DNA of 33,788 nucleotides from Candidatus Daviesbacteria bacterium (GCA_016183245.1 JACPEY010000035.1:1-33788), one strand, 5' to 3'. Counted from the first letter of the stretch, positions 1 to 7,885 are shown. The notes: generated from the letters alone by a model not told the origin. Numbers and translations: made by a program.

Positions 1-57
1 ACTTTCTATAGTGGTGAGTCAACTTAAATTCAGGGGAAATATGATAGAGTTATTGTA

Positions 58-1233
58 ATGCCTAATGAGCGTGGCTTTTTTACCCCAATCATAGCTTTTA
101 TTATTGTTGCTTTTCTTGCCGCTACAATAGCAGGCTTTTTATTCTATAAACAAAGGGAGGTTAGTAACACTGATCAGATTACCAATGAGGTACCTCTTCC
201 CCCTACTAAGTCATATTCCAAAGAAATTACCAATGAGAAACCAATAACTTTAACAGGCAATCAGATTTTGGAAATTAGCGATACTCACTATATCCAAAAA
301 AATGACATCACCTTAAAAGATAATGCCAAACTAATCATTCAAAACTCATTTTTTGAACATCTTGGTGATAGCTCGTTCCAATACTGGCTAAAAGCCTATG
401 ACAACGCCCAGGTTATTGTAGAAAACAGCAAGCTCAGATCTTCTCCCTGGCTTAACTGGAATTTCTATAACTCCTCCTCGCTCACATTATTAAACGTTGA
501 CCAAAGCGAATCAGGAATTTGGCATTATTTTCCTGATGATGCAAAAGTTATTGTTAAAAATGCCAGTTTTCATGGCACTTTGGATAATAATGCCCAAGCT
601 GATATTGACGGATCAAAAGACACCTTTATTGAACTGGTTTTTCTGCCCGGTTCAGTAGTTGATGAAAGCTTGCCCAAAACAACAACCGGCACCTACACCT
701 TCCCCAACCAAAACGATAAACTGCCGGGAAAAATGAAACTTAGCTTAACAAACTCCACCACTCCTAACTGGGGTATCACTGTTACCGAAGAAGACAAAGT
801 TACCATCCGTGACACAGAAAATTTAACTGTTACTTTTTCTTTTGGTTATAAGTTTATTAATGAAACAATTGAACTTTCAGATCTAAAAGTTAAAAAATAT
901 AATGATCAAACCTGGAATTTCAAAGATACTTACCTTCGTTTGATTAACACAAAAACAAATAAATGGAGCCCTATTGTGGGTGTGGACAATACTTTAATTA
1001 TCAAAAACTCTGAGTTGGCAGACAATGCCTTTAGTAATACCCGGGCAAAAATTATTATCGAGGATAGTACTGCTCAATTTTTAAGGGCTAAAGATAGCGT
1101 CCAGATGACCGTTAAAAATTCTACAGTTGAGGGTGATGTGGTAGCAGAAGATAATGGCAGAATTACTTTAGTTAATACTAAAATTGGAGGCCAACAGGTG
1201 CAAAAGGGAAACGGACAAGTAATCAATCAGTAA
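58..1233 (+). CDS. Membrane-anchored secreted protein with beta-helix-like repeats
   Basis: The 391-residue product has a short N-terminal tail and one hydrophobic helix (about residues 8-30, FFTPIIAFIIVAF onward). The rest is a long extracytoplasmic region. From about residue 75 to the end there are recurring short strands of the pattern VIVENS, LTLLNV, VIVKNA, LIIKNS, IIIEDS, MTVKNS, ITLVNT. This pattern of alternating aliphatic residues with Asn/Ser turns is typical of right-handed parallel beta-helices. The Gly-Phe just before the membrane helix recalls a class III prepilin site, but the Glu5 of type IV pilins is absent, so I do not call it a pilin. The likely role is a cell-surface protein; the ligand is unknown. 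A possible -10 (TATGAT) lies 12 nt before the ATG, and no Shine-Dalgarno is visible. Confidence 0.7.
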   Translation: MPNERGFFTPIIAFIIVAFLAATIAGFLFYKQREVSNTDQITNEVPLPPTKSYSKEITNEKPITLTGNQILEISDTHYIQKNDITLKDNAKLIIQNSFFEHLGDSSFQYWLKAYDNAQVIVENSKLRSSPWLNWNFYNSSSLTLLNVDQSESGIWHYFPDDAKVIVKNASFHGTLDNNAQADIDGSKDTFIELVFLPGSVVDESLPKTTTGTYTFPNQNDKLPGKMKLSLTNSTTPNWGITVTEEDKVTIRDTENLTVTFSFGYKFINETIELSDLKVKKYNDQTWNFKDTYLRLINTKTNKWSPIVGVDNTLIIKNSELADNAFSNTRAKIIIEDSTAQFLRAKDSVQMTVKNSTVEGDVVAEDNGRITLVNTKIGGQQVQKGNGQVINQ

Positions 1234-1308
1234 ATTCTTAGACAAATTGACTCGTATTTTCCAAACCCCCTTTTCCCTAAAAACTGGTATTGTTTGGCGT
1301 TTTGCTAC

Positions 1309-1369
1309 AAATTCACGCTATTTTGTCAATTTATCGTGAATTTAGTGCCATTTTCGGGATAAATTCACG
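1309..1369. repeat. Three copies of a 9-bp motif in alternating orientation
   Basis: AAATTCACG occurs at 1309-1317 and 1361-1369, with its exact reverse complement CGTGAATTT at 1335-1343. The first and second copies could form a hairpin, or all three could be protein-binding half-sites. The motif lies in the 353-bp gap 1234-1586. The rest of that gap holds a coding-like remnant (1390-1518) and the promoter of the next gene. Confidence 0.5.
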
Positions 1370-1389
1370 GTTTTTAAAAGTTCGAGTAA

Positions 1390-1518
1390 GCAACATCCGG
1401 CTCCCCATCCCTTGAGTTATTATACCGGGATTTAAGTAATAAAAGTTATATTGCCGAACTTAGACAGCGGTGGAAAGAAATCAAAATATTAAATCTAAAT
1501 TATGCAGTCTCACCTTAA
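1390..1518 (+). pseudogene. Possible C-terminal coding remnant
   Basis: A 42-codon open stretch without a start codon ends in TAA at 1516-1518. It reads like real protein: SLELLYRDLSNK is followed by YIAELRQRWKEIKIL. No family is recognised and nothing upstream continues it, so at best it is the decayed tail of a lost gene. It could also be chance. Confidence 0.25.
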
Positions 1519-1549
1519 TGTTAAGTTCTATTTTCATAAATCCTATAGT

Positions 1550-1578
1550 TTGTCTTTTAGGTTCCTTTTTGCTATAAT
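1550..1578 (+). promoter_or_regulatory. Sigma-70 promoter, leaderless configuration
   Basis: -35 TTGTCT (1550-1555), 17-bp spacer, -10 TATAAT (1573-1578) preceded by TGC, which makes an extended -10. The ATG of the next gene begins 8 nt after the -10, so the predicted transcript starts at or next to the start codon. Confidence 0.7.
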
Positions 1579-1586
1579 ATTTATCT

Positions 1587-2390
1587 ATGAGAATAGAGAC
1601 TATTATTCAAGAAGAAGGCCTCGCTGATCCACGGCTATTGCCAGGTATCTTAAAAGGCAACAGGTACCTCAACGCATCTGAATATCTTTTTAGGTTTATC
1701 CTAAGCGATGATGACCCTAGGTGGGCAATTGCTGCTGGATATACCAAAGCTAAACAGGCAAATAGATTTAAACCCGTTAGTTTTGAATCTGCCCTCTCAG
1801 CTATATACTTATCTGATAGACCAAGTTTTAGAGGTGGTTATGGTATGTATAATAGTCCCCCAACCTTAAGACAACTTTGTAGAGCAGTTATCAACATTGG
1901 TTGTTATCCAGAATTAAAGGCTGTATTTGATAAAACCTCTAACGCTTCAGGGTTACCGGAAGGTTTAAGTTGGGAATTCGCAAGAACAGAAAGAATTCTT
2001 TCTGGAACAGATAGAAGAGGCATTACCGGATGCCCGGAAGCCTTATATCAAGTTAGGGTGTTTTGCCAAGGAACAGAGACTTCTTGCCAAGGAAAATATC
2101 TAGGTAGAGTTGGCTTTAATATACATACAGAAGGAGAATCTCAAGTCATGTCTGTAACTAATTTACAAGGAATTCCTTGTGGGCCAGATTGTTATCACTG
2201 TTTTACACAAAGGTTTGGGATCAAGTTTTTCAATGCATTAGTTAACCAGGCTAAAAGAATGGCAGCAGAACACCCAATCCCGATTCAGTTAAAGGGTCTT
2301 AAAAACCCCAACTGCATTGGAAGTAGCGGACTATATAACGCCACTTTTAAAACCGAGGGCATACAAAGAGTTTCCTTTAAACGGTTATAA
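1587..2390 (+). CDS. Cys-rich protein of unknown function
   Basis: The 267-residue product has no signal peptide or membrane segment and I do not recognise a family. It contains eight cysteines in the C-terminal two thirds. These include a VFC...TSC pair near residue 160 and a tight cluster (IPCGPDCYHC near residue 200), a C-x4-C-x2-C spacing that could bind a metal, plus one more Cys near residue 243. The N-terminal 60 residues (DDDPRWAIAAGYTKAKQ) look like a helical cytoplasmic domain. It is preceded by a strong promoter with only 8 nt between the -10 and the ATG. It stands alone, followed by a weak hairpin (ACGGG/CCCGT near 2403-2426). Zinc or iron-sulfur binding is only a guess from cysteine spacing. 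Confidence 0.75.
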   Translation: MRIETIIQEEGLADPRLLPGILKGNRYLNASEYLFRFILSDDDPRWAIAAGYTKAKQANRFKPVSFESALSAIYLSDRPSFRGGYGMYNSPPTLRQLCRAVINIGCYPELKAVFDKTSNASGLPEGLSWEFARTERILSGTDRRGITGCPEALYQVRVFCQGTETSCQGKYLGRVGFNIHTEGESQVMSVTNLQGIPCGPDCYHCFTQRFGIKFFNALVNQAKRMAAEHPIPIQLKGLKNPNCIGSSGLYNATFKTEGIQRVSFKRL

Positions 2391-2477
2391 TAAAGGCCCT
2401 TACGGGTGTGACTAGCTCCCGTTATTAGACACAATAAGAACTTTTAATTACCCTCAACTAGGAAACTTTGCTTATGC

Positions 2478-3281
2478 TTAGGAAAACCTACCAAAATCTA
2501 TCCTACTACCCAAAGAGGGTACTTGTTGAGGTAAATGAACAACCCAGTCGGCTCCTCCTTTACCAAATGGAACACCACTTAAATTGGCATAAGGACGAAA
2601 ATCAATCATAAACTCTAGATGAGCTAAACCAGCCTTGCTTACGGCACCTGTTAATATTGTTGGTCCTTTAGCTTCACCTCCAGCGAAATGAACATTTACT
2701 GCAGGAACTAGTTCTTCCATCAACCTTCTACCAACCGAAGGTACTCCCTCACTAACATAGTATTTGGTTGTATGAAACCCACCAATAAGAACAGCTACTT
2801 TAGAATTAGAGTCTACTTCAAGTAATCTGTTAATGTTTTCTGTAAGACAAGCTTCTCTTGCTTCTTTGCTTGGTTTAGTTTTCTGGTCAATATCTATAGC
2901 AACAACTTGAATACCTTGAGCTGCTAACGCCCTAATAGCTGTTTCATAATCTGCTCTACCTGGACCGACATCTACTTTGGACAAATCAACTGCCTCACCT
3001 CTGTTTAATCTTTCAAAGACAGCATTTCCAGCTTCGTTTGCTTCAATAGCATAATGAGTTATCCCTGCTGCTTTTATGTCCCTCGCATGTTGAGCTAAAT
3101 GATGTCTAATTGGATGATTACCGTGGTTTTCTGCTAAAAATAACACTCTATTGTCAGCTAACATTTGAGCATAATCAACAGGTTGATGTCTGTTTTTTAT
3201 TTCCTTAGCAGTATCGGCAGGATTTAACCAAGGGTCTGAGGGTTTTTGTCCTTCACTACTTTCAAGATTTACTATATTCAT
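2478..3281 (-). CDS. ChaN/EreA/TraB-Tiki superfamily-like protein
   Basis: The 267-residue soluble protein shows the motif series of the ChaN/erythromycin esterase-like/TraB-Tiki fold. These are VLFLAENHGN near residue 50 (E-x-H motif), HYAIEANEAG near residue 77 (conserved Glu), a VVAIDID strand near 127, and VLIGGFHTTKY near 165 (GG-x-H motif). Family members act as metal-dependent hydrolases or haem-binding proteins. The substrate cannot be told from sequence. There is no lipobox or signal peptide, unlike secreted ChaN lipoproteins, so it is probably cytoplasmic. The start is supported by an extended -10 (TGCTATAAT) ending 11 nt upstream. Superfamily assignment is moderately sure; function is not. 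Confidence 0.6.
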   Translation of the reverse strand: MNIVNLESSEGQKPSDPWLNPADTAKEIKNRHQPVDYAQMLADNRVLFLAENHGNHPIRHHLAQHARDIKAAGITHYAIEANEAGNAVFERLNRGEAVDLSKVDVGPGRADYETAIRALAAQGIQVVAIDIDQKTKPSKEAREACLTENINRLLEVDSNSKVAVLIGGFHTTKYYVSEGVPSVGRRLMEELVPAVNVHFAGGEAKGPTILTGAVSKAGLAHLEFMIDFRPYANLSGVPFGKGGADWVVHLPQQVPSLGSRIDFGRFS

Positions 3282-3292
3282 AATCTAACTAT

Positions 3293-3301
3293 ATTATAGC
3301 A
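3293..3301 (-). promoter_or_regulatory. Extended -10 promoter for the ChaN-like gene
   Basis: On the minus strand TGCTATAAT, 11 nt before the ATG at 3281. No good -35 is visible, as expected for an extended -10 promoter. The predicted 5' UTR is about 4 nt. Confidence 0.55.
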
Positions 3302-3370
3302 GGATAGAAATTATTGTCTTTGGATAAAATATAATTAGTTTAGATCGTCCTAATACTCTAAACTCAACTT

Positions 3371-3445
3371 TGGCTCCCCCGCGTGGATTCGAACCACGAA
3401 CCTCGATCTTAACAGGATCTCGCTCTACCATTGAGCTACAGGGGA
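3371..3445 (-). tRNA. tRNA-Asn (GTT)
   Basis: Read on the minus strand: acceptor TCCCCTG pairs with CGGGGGA with one G-U pair, D-arm GCTC/GAGC, anticodon loop CTGTTAA giving GTT, T-arm CGTGG-TTCGAAT-CCACG, discriminator G. The 3' CCA is encoded (3371-3373). The outermost anticodon-stem pair is mismatched (A27/G43). Confidence 0.95.
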
Positions 3446-3466
3446 TCACCTGCCTATTTTACTATA

Positions 3467-3511
3467 CTTAAGGTTGCAAAAAAAGCTCCTTTTTGCATAA
3501 TCACCCTTAAG
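3467..3511 (-). terminator. Possible terminator hairpin
   Basis: An inverted repeat has outer arms CTTAAG/CTTAAG (3467-3472, 3506-3511) and inner arms GCAAAAA/TTTTTGC (3476-3496). On the minus strand it gives a small hairpin with a T-run downstream of the DUF4870-like gene. The stem is AT-rich, so confidence is low. Confidence 0.3.
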
Positions 3512-3566
3512 ATGCAATAGAGGTAAAAAGGGAAAGAGAGTTACAAAATATGCAAGTTCTAAATTC

Positions 3567-3863
3567 CTATTTAATTATAGTTATATTGCCTATAAAAGGT
3601 ATTGGTTTCATTTCTCCTTTTGAAGCATTTATAATCCCTAATATCCAAAGGATAAAAAGACCTATACTTGCAATTGGAGCTACAACCCATCCTATTACAG
3701 GCACCATCCCAAATACCATTATTACAATCCCTGCAATTAAAATTATCAGGCCTTGATTTGCATGATATTTTGCAAATTGTGAATTAGGTGCCAATATAAG
3801 CGGTAAAAAGAAAATAAAATAAGCCAAAATGGCCATACCTTTATCTTGAGGAACAGAATTCAA
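3567..3863 (-). CDS. DUF4870/Tic20-like small membrane protein
   Basis: A roughly 98-residue protein with three to four hydrophobic helices. The N-terminal PQDKGMAILAYFIFFLPL, then SQFAKYHANQGLIIL, followed by a Gly-Pro-rich hydrophobic segment and WILGIINASKGE, match the layout of DUF4870/Tic20-like proteins. These are small integral membrane proteins of unknown role. I choose the TTG start at 3861-3863. The upstream in-frame GTG (3870-3872) lies inside the near-perfect Shine-Dalgarno AAGGGGGTGAT, and the TTG start gives the family's usual short N-terminus before QDK. It follows rpoD on the same strand but has its own promoter in the gap. Confidence 0.65.
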   Translation of the reverse strand: MNSVPQDKGMAILAYFIFFLPLILAPNSQFAKYHANQGLIILIAGIVIMVFGMVPVIGWVVAPIASIGLFILWILGIINASKGEMKPIPFIGNITIIK

Positions 3864-3867
3864 AAAA

Positions 3868-3916
3868 ATCACCCCCTTCTTAATTTAAGTACACACTAAA
3901 AAGGGTTTATTGTCAA
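3868..3916 (-). promoter_or_regulatory. Promoter and strong Shine-Dalgarno
   Basis: Minus strand: -35 TTGACA (3911-3916), 17-bp spacer, weak -10 TGTACT (3888-3893), then the ribosome binding site GGGGGTGAT (3868-3876) a few nt before a TTG start at 3863. This is one of the few clearly leadered, SD-driven genes here. The site contains the upstream GTG and argues against it as the start. Confidence 0.5.
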
Positions 3917-3919
3917 CAA

Positions 3920-5011
3920 TTATTCAAGGTAATCTCTTAGCTTCTTAGCTCTGGTGGGGTGCTTTAATTTTCTAATGGCTTTGGCCTCAATTTGCCTGAT
4001 TCTTTCCCGGGTGACTCCAAACTCTTTGCCCACTTCCTCCAAAGTCCGCTGTTTCCCATCTTCCAGTCCAAACCGCAACTGTAAAACTCTTTTTTCTCTG
4101 GGAGAAAGACTGCCCAATACTTCATCCAGGTGAATTTTGAGAAGTTCCCGGGTAGCCTGTTCATCCGGCTGCAAACCCTGATCCGCAATAAAATCCCCCA
4201 GATGCGAATCTTCCTCATCCCCTACCGGAGTTTCCAGAGAAGTCGGTTCCTGAGACACTTTAATAATTTCCCGGGCTTTGCTTTCATCAATCCCCAAAGC
4301 TTTGGCTACCTCCTCCGGTTGAGGTTCCCTGCCTAACTCCTGCATCAACCTTCTTTGAGTTCTATTAAACCGGTTTATAGTTTCTACCATATGCACAGGA
4401 ATACGGATAGTTCTTGCTTGATCAGCAATTGCCCGGGTAATAGCCTGCCTGATCCACCAGGTAGCATAAGTGGAAAACTTATATCCCCTTCTCCAGTCAT
4501 ACTTATCTACTGCTCTCATCAGTCCAATATTGCCCTCCTCAATCAGATCCAGCAAACTCATGCCTCTGCCGACATATTTTTTGGCAATTGACACCACCAA
4601 CCGCAAATTGGCGCTTATTAGTTTATCCCGGGCAACTTTGACATTTTTTTCTGCCCGTTTGGCAAGTTCTATTTCATCCTGGGCTGTCAAAAGCGGGATC
4701 TTGCCGATATCACGAAGGTATTGCCTGACCGGGTCTGTAACAGAACCGCCCTCAAGAGTTGACAGAATTTCCAACTCTTTTTCAAGTTCAGTAGTAGACT
4801 TGGTCTCTGCTTCCAGCTCCTCAGCAGTTGTTTCAAAAACATCAATGTCTTCCTCAATTAATTTAATGAAGAATTCATCTAACTTTTCTACTGCTTCCTC
4901 AGGCTTGGGGAAAACCTGCAAAATCTCTTCCTGAGTCACAAAGCCCCGATCTTTTCCAAGCTTTAATAATTTTTTTACATCAAGTTGTACTTGTTTTTTT
5001 TGTTTAGCCAT
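3920..5011 (-). CDS. rpoD: Primary sigma factor (sigma-70/RpoD)
   Basis: A 363-residue primary sigma factor. A short region 1.1 ([18 protein letters not shown]) precedes region 1.2 ([19 protein letters not shown], about residues 97-115). Region 2 covers about 130-210 with the -10 recognition helix ([18 protein letters not shown]). Region 3 follows ([11 protein letters not shown]), then region 4 with the -35 helix-turn-helix ([20 protein letters not shown]) near the C-terminus. It lacks the large non-conserved region of proteobacterial RpoD, like Gram-positive SigA. It directs RNA polymerase to housekeeping promoters, consistent with the TTGACA/TATAAT sites seen across this window. It lies 11 bp downstream of dnaG, the classic macromolecular-synthesis arrangement, so the two are probably co-transcribed. 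No Shine-Dalgarno precedes its ATG. Confidence 0.97.
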   Translation of the reverse strand: MAKQKKQVQLDVKKLLKLGKDRGFVTQEEILQVFPKPEEAVEKLDEFFIKLIEEDIDVFETTAEELEAETKSTTELEKELEILSTLEGGSVTDPVRQYLRDIGKIPLLTAQDEIELAKRAEKNVKVARDKLISANLRLVVSIAKKYVGRGMSLLDLIEEGNIGLMRAVDKYDWRRGYKFSTYATWWIRQAITRAIADQARTIRIPVHMVETINRFNRTQRRLMQELGREPQPEEVAKALGIDESKAREIIKVSQEPTSLETPVGDEEDSHLGDFIADQGLQPDEQATRELLKIHLDEVLGSLSPREKRVLQLRFGLEDGKQRTLEEVGKEFGVTRERIRQIEAKAIRKLKHPTRAKKLRDYLE

Positions 5012-5022
5012 ATTAATAAATT

Positions 5023-6798
5023 TTAAAGATTCTTCAATTTTACCGACAAATCACGGAATCTCTTGTTTAGATTCTCAACCATTTCCATCTTATCAAATGC
5101 CTGGGCATTTTTGATCTCCAAAGAAAGTTTTTCCAAAGAAGCCTTAATCAGCGCTTTTTTAAGCTCTGAGACCACTTCATCCAGCTCCTTTTTCCACGGT
5201 TTTTCATCCAAAAGCTTTCTATCAAGTTCCATTAAGTATAATCTATCTACTTCACGAGTCAACTCTTTTGGTAAATTAAGCACAAACTCGTTAATATCAA
5301 ACGCCCTGCTTTTAAAAGAAATTGAATCCAGATAAAGCACCAGTAAAACATAGATCTGGCGCCAAATTTCAGCCAAAAATATTGTTTCCGGGAAATTCGG
5401 GACAAAATTTGCCTCAGCGGGCGGGTGCAAAAGCAGAGCAATCAAGTATTCTTCCAATAATTCTCTTCTGGATTTTAACGATACAATATTATCCTGACTT
5501 GTCTTTTGCAAAAGACCAGTATAACTTTTTTCCGGATTTTTACGCATTTTTTCTACCGCATTCCTTAGAATACCCTCATCGGTTTTTAAAAATGCCGTTA
5601 ATTTTTGAATATATAATTCCCTGACCAAATCATCACTGATCTTGGCCCATACCGGAATTAACTCTTCCCCGATTTTTTTCAAATCTGCAGAGCTTTTTAT
5701 ATCATACCTTTTGGAAGCTGAAACAAGGTAATAATCATAAATAGGCACTGCTTCTGAAATGGCTTTTTGCCACAGCTTGGGATCCTCCCTAACTACTTCT
5801 GCTGCATCTTTGCCCTGATCAAGCTGGACTACTTTAATATCTAATCCTGCTTTGTCTGCCATCTCAATCCCGCGCCTACAGGCACTGTCTCCTGCCAAAT
5901 CCATATCAAAACCTAAAAGTATATTTTCAGTATATTTTTTTACAAGTTCAATTTGTCCCTCGGTCAAAGCAGTGCCTTTTGAGGCAATAATATTTTTAAT
6001 GCCTGCCTGAAAAGATAAAATCATATCCATCTCCCCTTCCACCAAAACTGCCTCTTTTTTATTCCTGATCTCACCTTTTGCTAAATTTAAGCCAAAAAGA
6101 TAACTGCTTTTATCAAAAACCGGAGTTTGCGGAGTATTGATATATTTCGGTTCAGCAGCATAAAGCACCCTTCCTGAAAAACCCCGCAGTTTTTCTTTAC
6201 CATCAATTAGGGGAAATGTAATCCTGCCCCTGAATCGGTCATAACAGCCGGATTTGGAAGCCACCCCCAGACCGGATGCAATAATTTCTCCAACAGTAAA
6301 CCCTCTTTTGAGTAAAAATTTAGTCAGGGATTCCCAGGAATTAGGAGCATAACCAATACCAAACTCTTCAATAGTTTCTTTAGTTAATCCTCTTTTTTGT
6401 AAATATTCAAGGGCATTTTTGCCTAAATTGTGCTTAGTTAAAATATAATGAAAAAATTCCTGGGCTTTTAAGTTGACCTCAAACAACCTGTCTTTGAAAT
6501 CTTTTTTGTCATCAGTTCTTTTCTGCAAAACTATGCCGGTTTTTTTTGCCAGCATTTCCAAAGCTTCTTTAAAATCCAATCCTTCTTTTTCCATTAAAAA
6601 AGTAAAGGCATCACCTGATTTTTGACAGCCGAAACATTTAAAAATTTGCCGCTCAGGAGAAACCACAAAAGAAGGGGTTTTTTCCTGATGAAAAGGACAA
6701 GGGGCTTTAAAATTTACACCGGCTTTTTTTAAAGGGATATATTCGGAAATTAAATCTACAATATTAATTTTCTGCTTGATCAACTCAACATCATCCAT
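5023..6798 (-). CDS. dnaG: DNA primase DnaG
   Basis: Synthesises RNA primers at the replication fork. With the start at 6798 the protein is 591 residues and begins [20 protein letters not shown], the normal family N-terminus. An ORF extension to 6888 would add 30 residues unlike any primase. The CHC2 zinc finger is C34, H37, C55, C58 (CPFH...CFGC). The catalytic TOPRIM core follows, with VEGEMDMI (acidic Glu), GFDMDLAGD and [10 protein letters not shown] around residues 250-335. The last 170 residues are less conserved and should form the helicase-binding domain. No Shine-Dalgarno is visible; a possible -10 (GATAAT) lies 10 nt before the ATG. Downstream is rpoD. Confidence 0.95.
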   Translation of the reverse strand: MDDVELIKQKINIVDLISEYIPLKKAGVNFKAPCPFHQEKTPSFVVSPERQIFKCFGCQKSGDAFTFLMEKEGLDFKEALEMLAKKTGIVLQKRTDDKKDFKDRLFEVNLKAQEFFHYILTKHNLGKNALEYLQKRGLTKETIEEFGIGYAPNSWESLTKFLLKRGFTVGEIIASGLGVASKSGCYDRFRGRITFPLIDGKEKLRGFSGRVLYAAEPKYINTPQTPVFDKSSYLFGLNLAKGEIRNKKEAVLVEGEMDMILSFQAGIKNIIASKGTALTEGQIELVKKYTENILLGFDMDLAGDSACRRGIEMADKAGLDIKVVQLDQGKDAAEVVREDPKLWQKAISEAVPIYDYYLVSASKRYDIKSSADLKKIGEELIPVWAKISDDLVRELYIQKLTAFLKTDEGILRNAVEKMRKNPEKSYTGLLQKTSQDNIVSLKSRRELLEEYLIALLLHPPAEANFVPNFPETIFLAEIWRQIYVLLVLYLDSISFKSRAFDINEFVLNLPKELTREVDRLYLMELDRKLLDEKPWKKELDEVVSELKKALIKASLEKLSLEIKNAQAFDKMEMVENLNKRFRDLSVKLKNL

Positions 6799-6927
6799 TT
6801 TTTTTGCAATTATCCCAAAAGTCCATACGAAATTGAGGCTTCCAGGTATTGCTGGCGCGATTGTACACCAAATAAGTCCCGAAGGCAAGGTAAGAAAAGA
6901 TTATTGCAAAGTAAGGCTAATGAGGTT

Positions 6928-7191
6928 TCATCTTGCAAGACCCTCAAAAATCATTTGCTTGATTAATGACTGATAAGGAACATCCATTTTATGCGCTCGT
7001 ATTTTGAGACGGTCAATCACATCCAACGGCAAACGCAAGGTAATTGGTTTAGTAGTGAGCTTGAGATTAGGGAAACGCCAGTTTTCCAAAGATTTATACT
7101 CCACATATTCTGTCGAATCGTGAGTTTGCCAAAACTCCCGTTCTTCTTTCTCGCTTTTAAACTTGGGGATTCTTTTTAACTCTTTTTTCAT
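6928..7191 (-). CDS. CopG/BrnA-like antitoxin
   Basis: An 87-residue protein with the typical architecture of CopG-type antitoxins partnered with BrnT. The N-terminal toxin-binding part contains FKSEKEEREFWQTHDSTEYV, then a linker, then a C-terminal ribbon-helix-helix (KPITLRLPLDVIDRLKIRAH...PYQSLIKQMI) that binds DNA as a dimer. Its ATG lies inside the end of the toxin gene (35-nt overlap) and is preceded by a strong Shine-Dalgarno (AAGGAGG, 4 nt spacing). It should therefore be translated much better than the toxin. It is expected to neutralise the toxin and, with it, repress the operon through the palindrome at 7472-7492. Confidence 0.85.
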   Translation of the reverse strand: MKKELKRIPKFKSEKEEREFWQTHDSTEYVEYKSLENWRFPNLKLTTKPITLRLPLDVIDRLKIRAHKMDVPYQSLIKQMIFEGLAR

Positions 7192-7471
7192 ACAACCTCC
7201 TTTCTTTCTGATTGGCTATCCTTGCTGAAATTACTCTGATCTTATGTTTCCTCAAAGTAAAAACAACAAACAAAATCCTTGCAACTTCATTTTTGCCAAT
7301 CGCAATATACCTGGTTTCTTTCTCCTGATGTTTAATATCTTTCTCTATTTGTACACCCTCATCGGTAAAAACTTGCTCAGTTTCATTCGGTGTAATACCG
7401 TGTTTTTGATAACTTTTGTCAATATTCCCTTTATCCCATTCAAAACTGATAATTTTACTCAGGTCTATCAC
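7157..7471 (-). CDS. brnT: BrnT-family toxin (RNase)
   Basis: With a GTG start at 7469-7471 this is a 104-residue BrnT toxin, a RelE-fold ribonuclease that inhibits translation. Family signatures are FEWDKGNIDKSYQKHGI near the N-terminus, then RYIAIGKNE...ILFVVFTLRKHKIRVISARIA and the terminal KERRLYEK. A longer ORF beginning with TTG at 7507 is rejected: that TTG is the first triplet of the -35 box TTGACA and the extension spans the promoter. The GTG sits 7 nt after the -10, so the message should be leaderless. The toxin-before-antitoxin order with overlap matches known brnTA operons. Confidence 0.85.
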   Translation of the reverse strand: MIDLSKIISFEWDKGNIDKSYQKHGITPNETEQVFTDEGVQIEKDIKHQEKETRYIAIGKNEVARILFVVFTLRKHKIRVISARIANQKERRLYEKRVKKNPQV

Positions 7472-7507
7472 TGTACATATATTACATGTACAAACTTTCC
7501 TTGTCAA
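7472..7507 (-). promoter_or_regulatory. brnTA promoter with palindromic operator
   Basis: Minus strand: -35 TTGACA (7502-7507), exact 17-bp spacer, -10 TAATAT (7479-7484). An inverted repeat, TGTACAT and ATGTACA separated by 7 nt (7472-7492), encloses the -10. A bound BrnA-type ribbon-helix-helix dimer would block polymerase, giving autoregulation. The toxin GTG starts immediately after the palindrome. Confidence 0.75.
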
Positions 7508-7532
7508 GATGGACTAATATTGAAAGTCCAGC

Positions 7533-7538
7533 TATAAT
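7533..7538 (+). promoter_or_regulatory. -10 box, probably the original tRNA-Ser(GGA) promoter
   Basis: TATAAT ends 10 nt before a copy of the first 11 nt of tRNA-Ser(GGA) at 7549. The intact tRNA gene lies 326 bp further on, with a TATAAT only 2 nt before its 5' end, too close to drive it. This fits an insertion that separated the tRNA from its promoter. Confidence 0.45.
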
Positions 7539-7546
7539 AGAACAAC

Positions 7547-7559
7547 TTGGAGAGGTCGC
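7547..7559 (+). repeat. 13-bp direct repeat, left copy (tRNA-Ser 5' fragment)
   Basis: TTGGAGAGGTCGC, identical to 7873-7885 at the 5' end of tRNA-Ser(GGA). The two copies bracket the GIY-YIG gene and look like a target-site duplication. Confidence 0.7.
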
Positions 7560-7616
7560 GCCACATTCGCTAAAGCGAAGTAGGCGTCCCTGCTTCCGCA
7601 AAGCGGAATGCGGGAC
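7559..7616. repeat. Two tandem hairpins upstream of the GIY-YIG gene
   Basis: Hairpin 1 (7559-7586) has CGCC/GGCG outer arms and TTCGC/GCGAA inner arms. Hairpin 2 (7586-7616) has GTCCC/GGGAC outer arms and TTCCGC-AAA-GCGGAA inside. GC content is much higher than in the surroundings. Confidence 0.65.
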
Positions 7617-7628
7617 ATAGTGGTCTTT

Positions 7629-7871
7629 ATGTTTTATGTATACATATTATTAAGTACAAAAGATCACAAATATTATTATGGTTCAACAAATAATATTGAA
7701 AGGCGTTTTTTTGAGCATAATTGTGGTAAGGTGGATTCGACTAAAAACCGTAGACCATTAAAACTTCATTATGTTGAAACTTTTAATGAAAGAAAGGATG
7801 CTTTAAAAAGAGAATTTTTCTTTAAAAAAAGATCCGGCTATAAGTGGCTTAAAATGAAAGAGATTATATAA
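7629..7871 (+). CDS. GIY-YIG nuclease domain protein
   Basis: An 80-residue single-domain GIY-YIG protein of the small UvrC/YhbQ-like type. FYVYILLS supplies the first Tyr motif, KYYYGSTNNIERRFFEH the second motif with the catalytic Arg, and the terminal Lys-rich KREFFFKKRSGYKWLK is typical of the family. The start at 7629 gives the canonical MFYVYIL N-terminus; the ORF could be extended to 7608, but that adds residues from a hairpin repeat. The TAA stop is 3 nt before tRNA-Ser(GGA). The gene lies between 13-bp direct repeats derived from that tRNA, so it is probably a recent mobile insertion, self-mobilised or carried by a flanking repeat. Confidence 0.85.
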   Translation: MFYVYILLSTKDHKYYYGSTNNIERRFFEHNCGKVDSTKNRRPLKLHYVETFNERKDALKREFFFKKRSGYKWLKMKEII

Positions 7872-7872
7872 T

Positions 7873-7885
7873 TTGGAGAGGTCGC
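7873..7885 (+). repeat. 13-bp direct repeat, right copy
   Basis: TTGGAGAGGTCGC, identical to 7547-7559. It covers 2 nt upstream plus the first 11 nt of the intact tRNA-Ser(GGA). Confidence 0.7.

Noticed and set aside
58-150. Type IV prepilin signal in the beta-helix protein
   Set aside because: Gly-Phe precedes the hydrophobic helix, but Glu at +5 is missing and the rest of the protein has no pilin-like head.
6799-6888. 30-residue N-terminal extension of DnaG
   Set aside because: The sequence is unlike any primase; the internal ATG at 6798 gives the standard [11 protein letters not shown] start 33 residues before the first zinc Cys.
7472-7507. TTG-initiated N-terminal extension of the BrnT toxin
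   Set aside because: The TTG is the start of the -35 TTGACA and the extension spans the -10 and operator.
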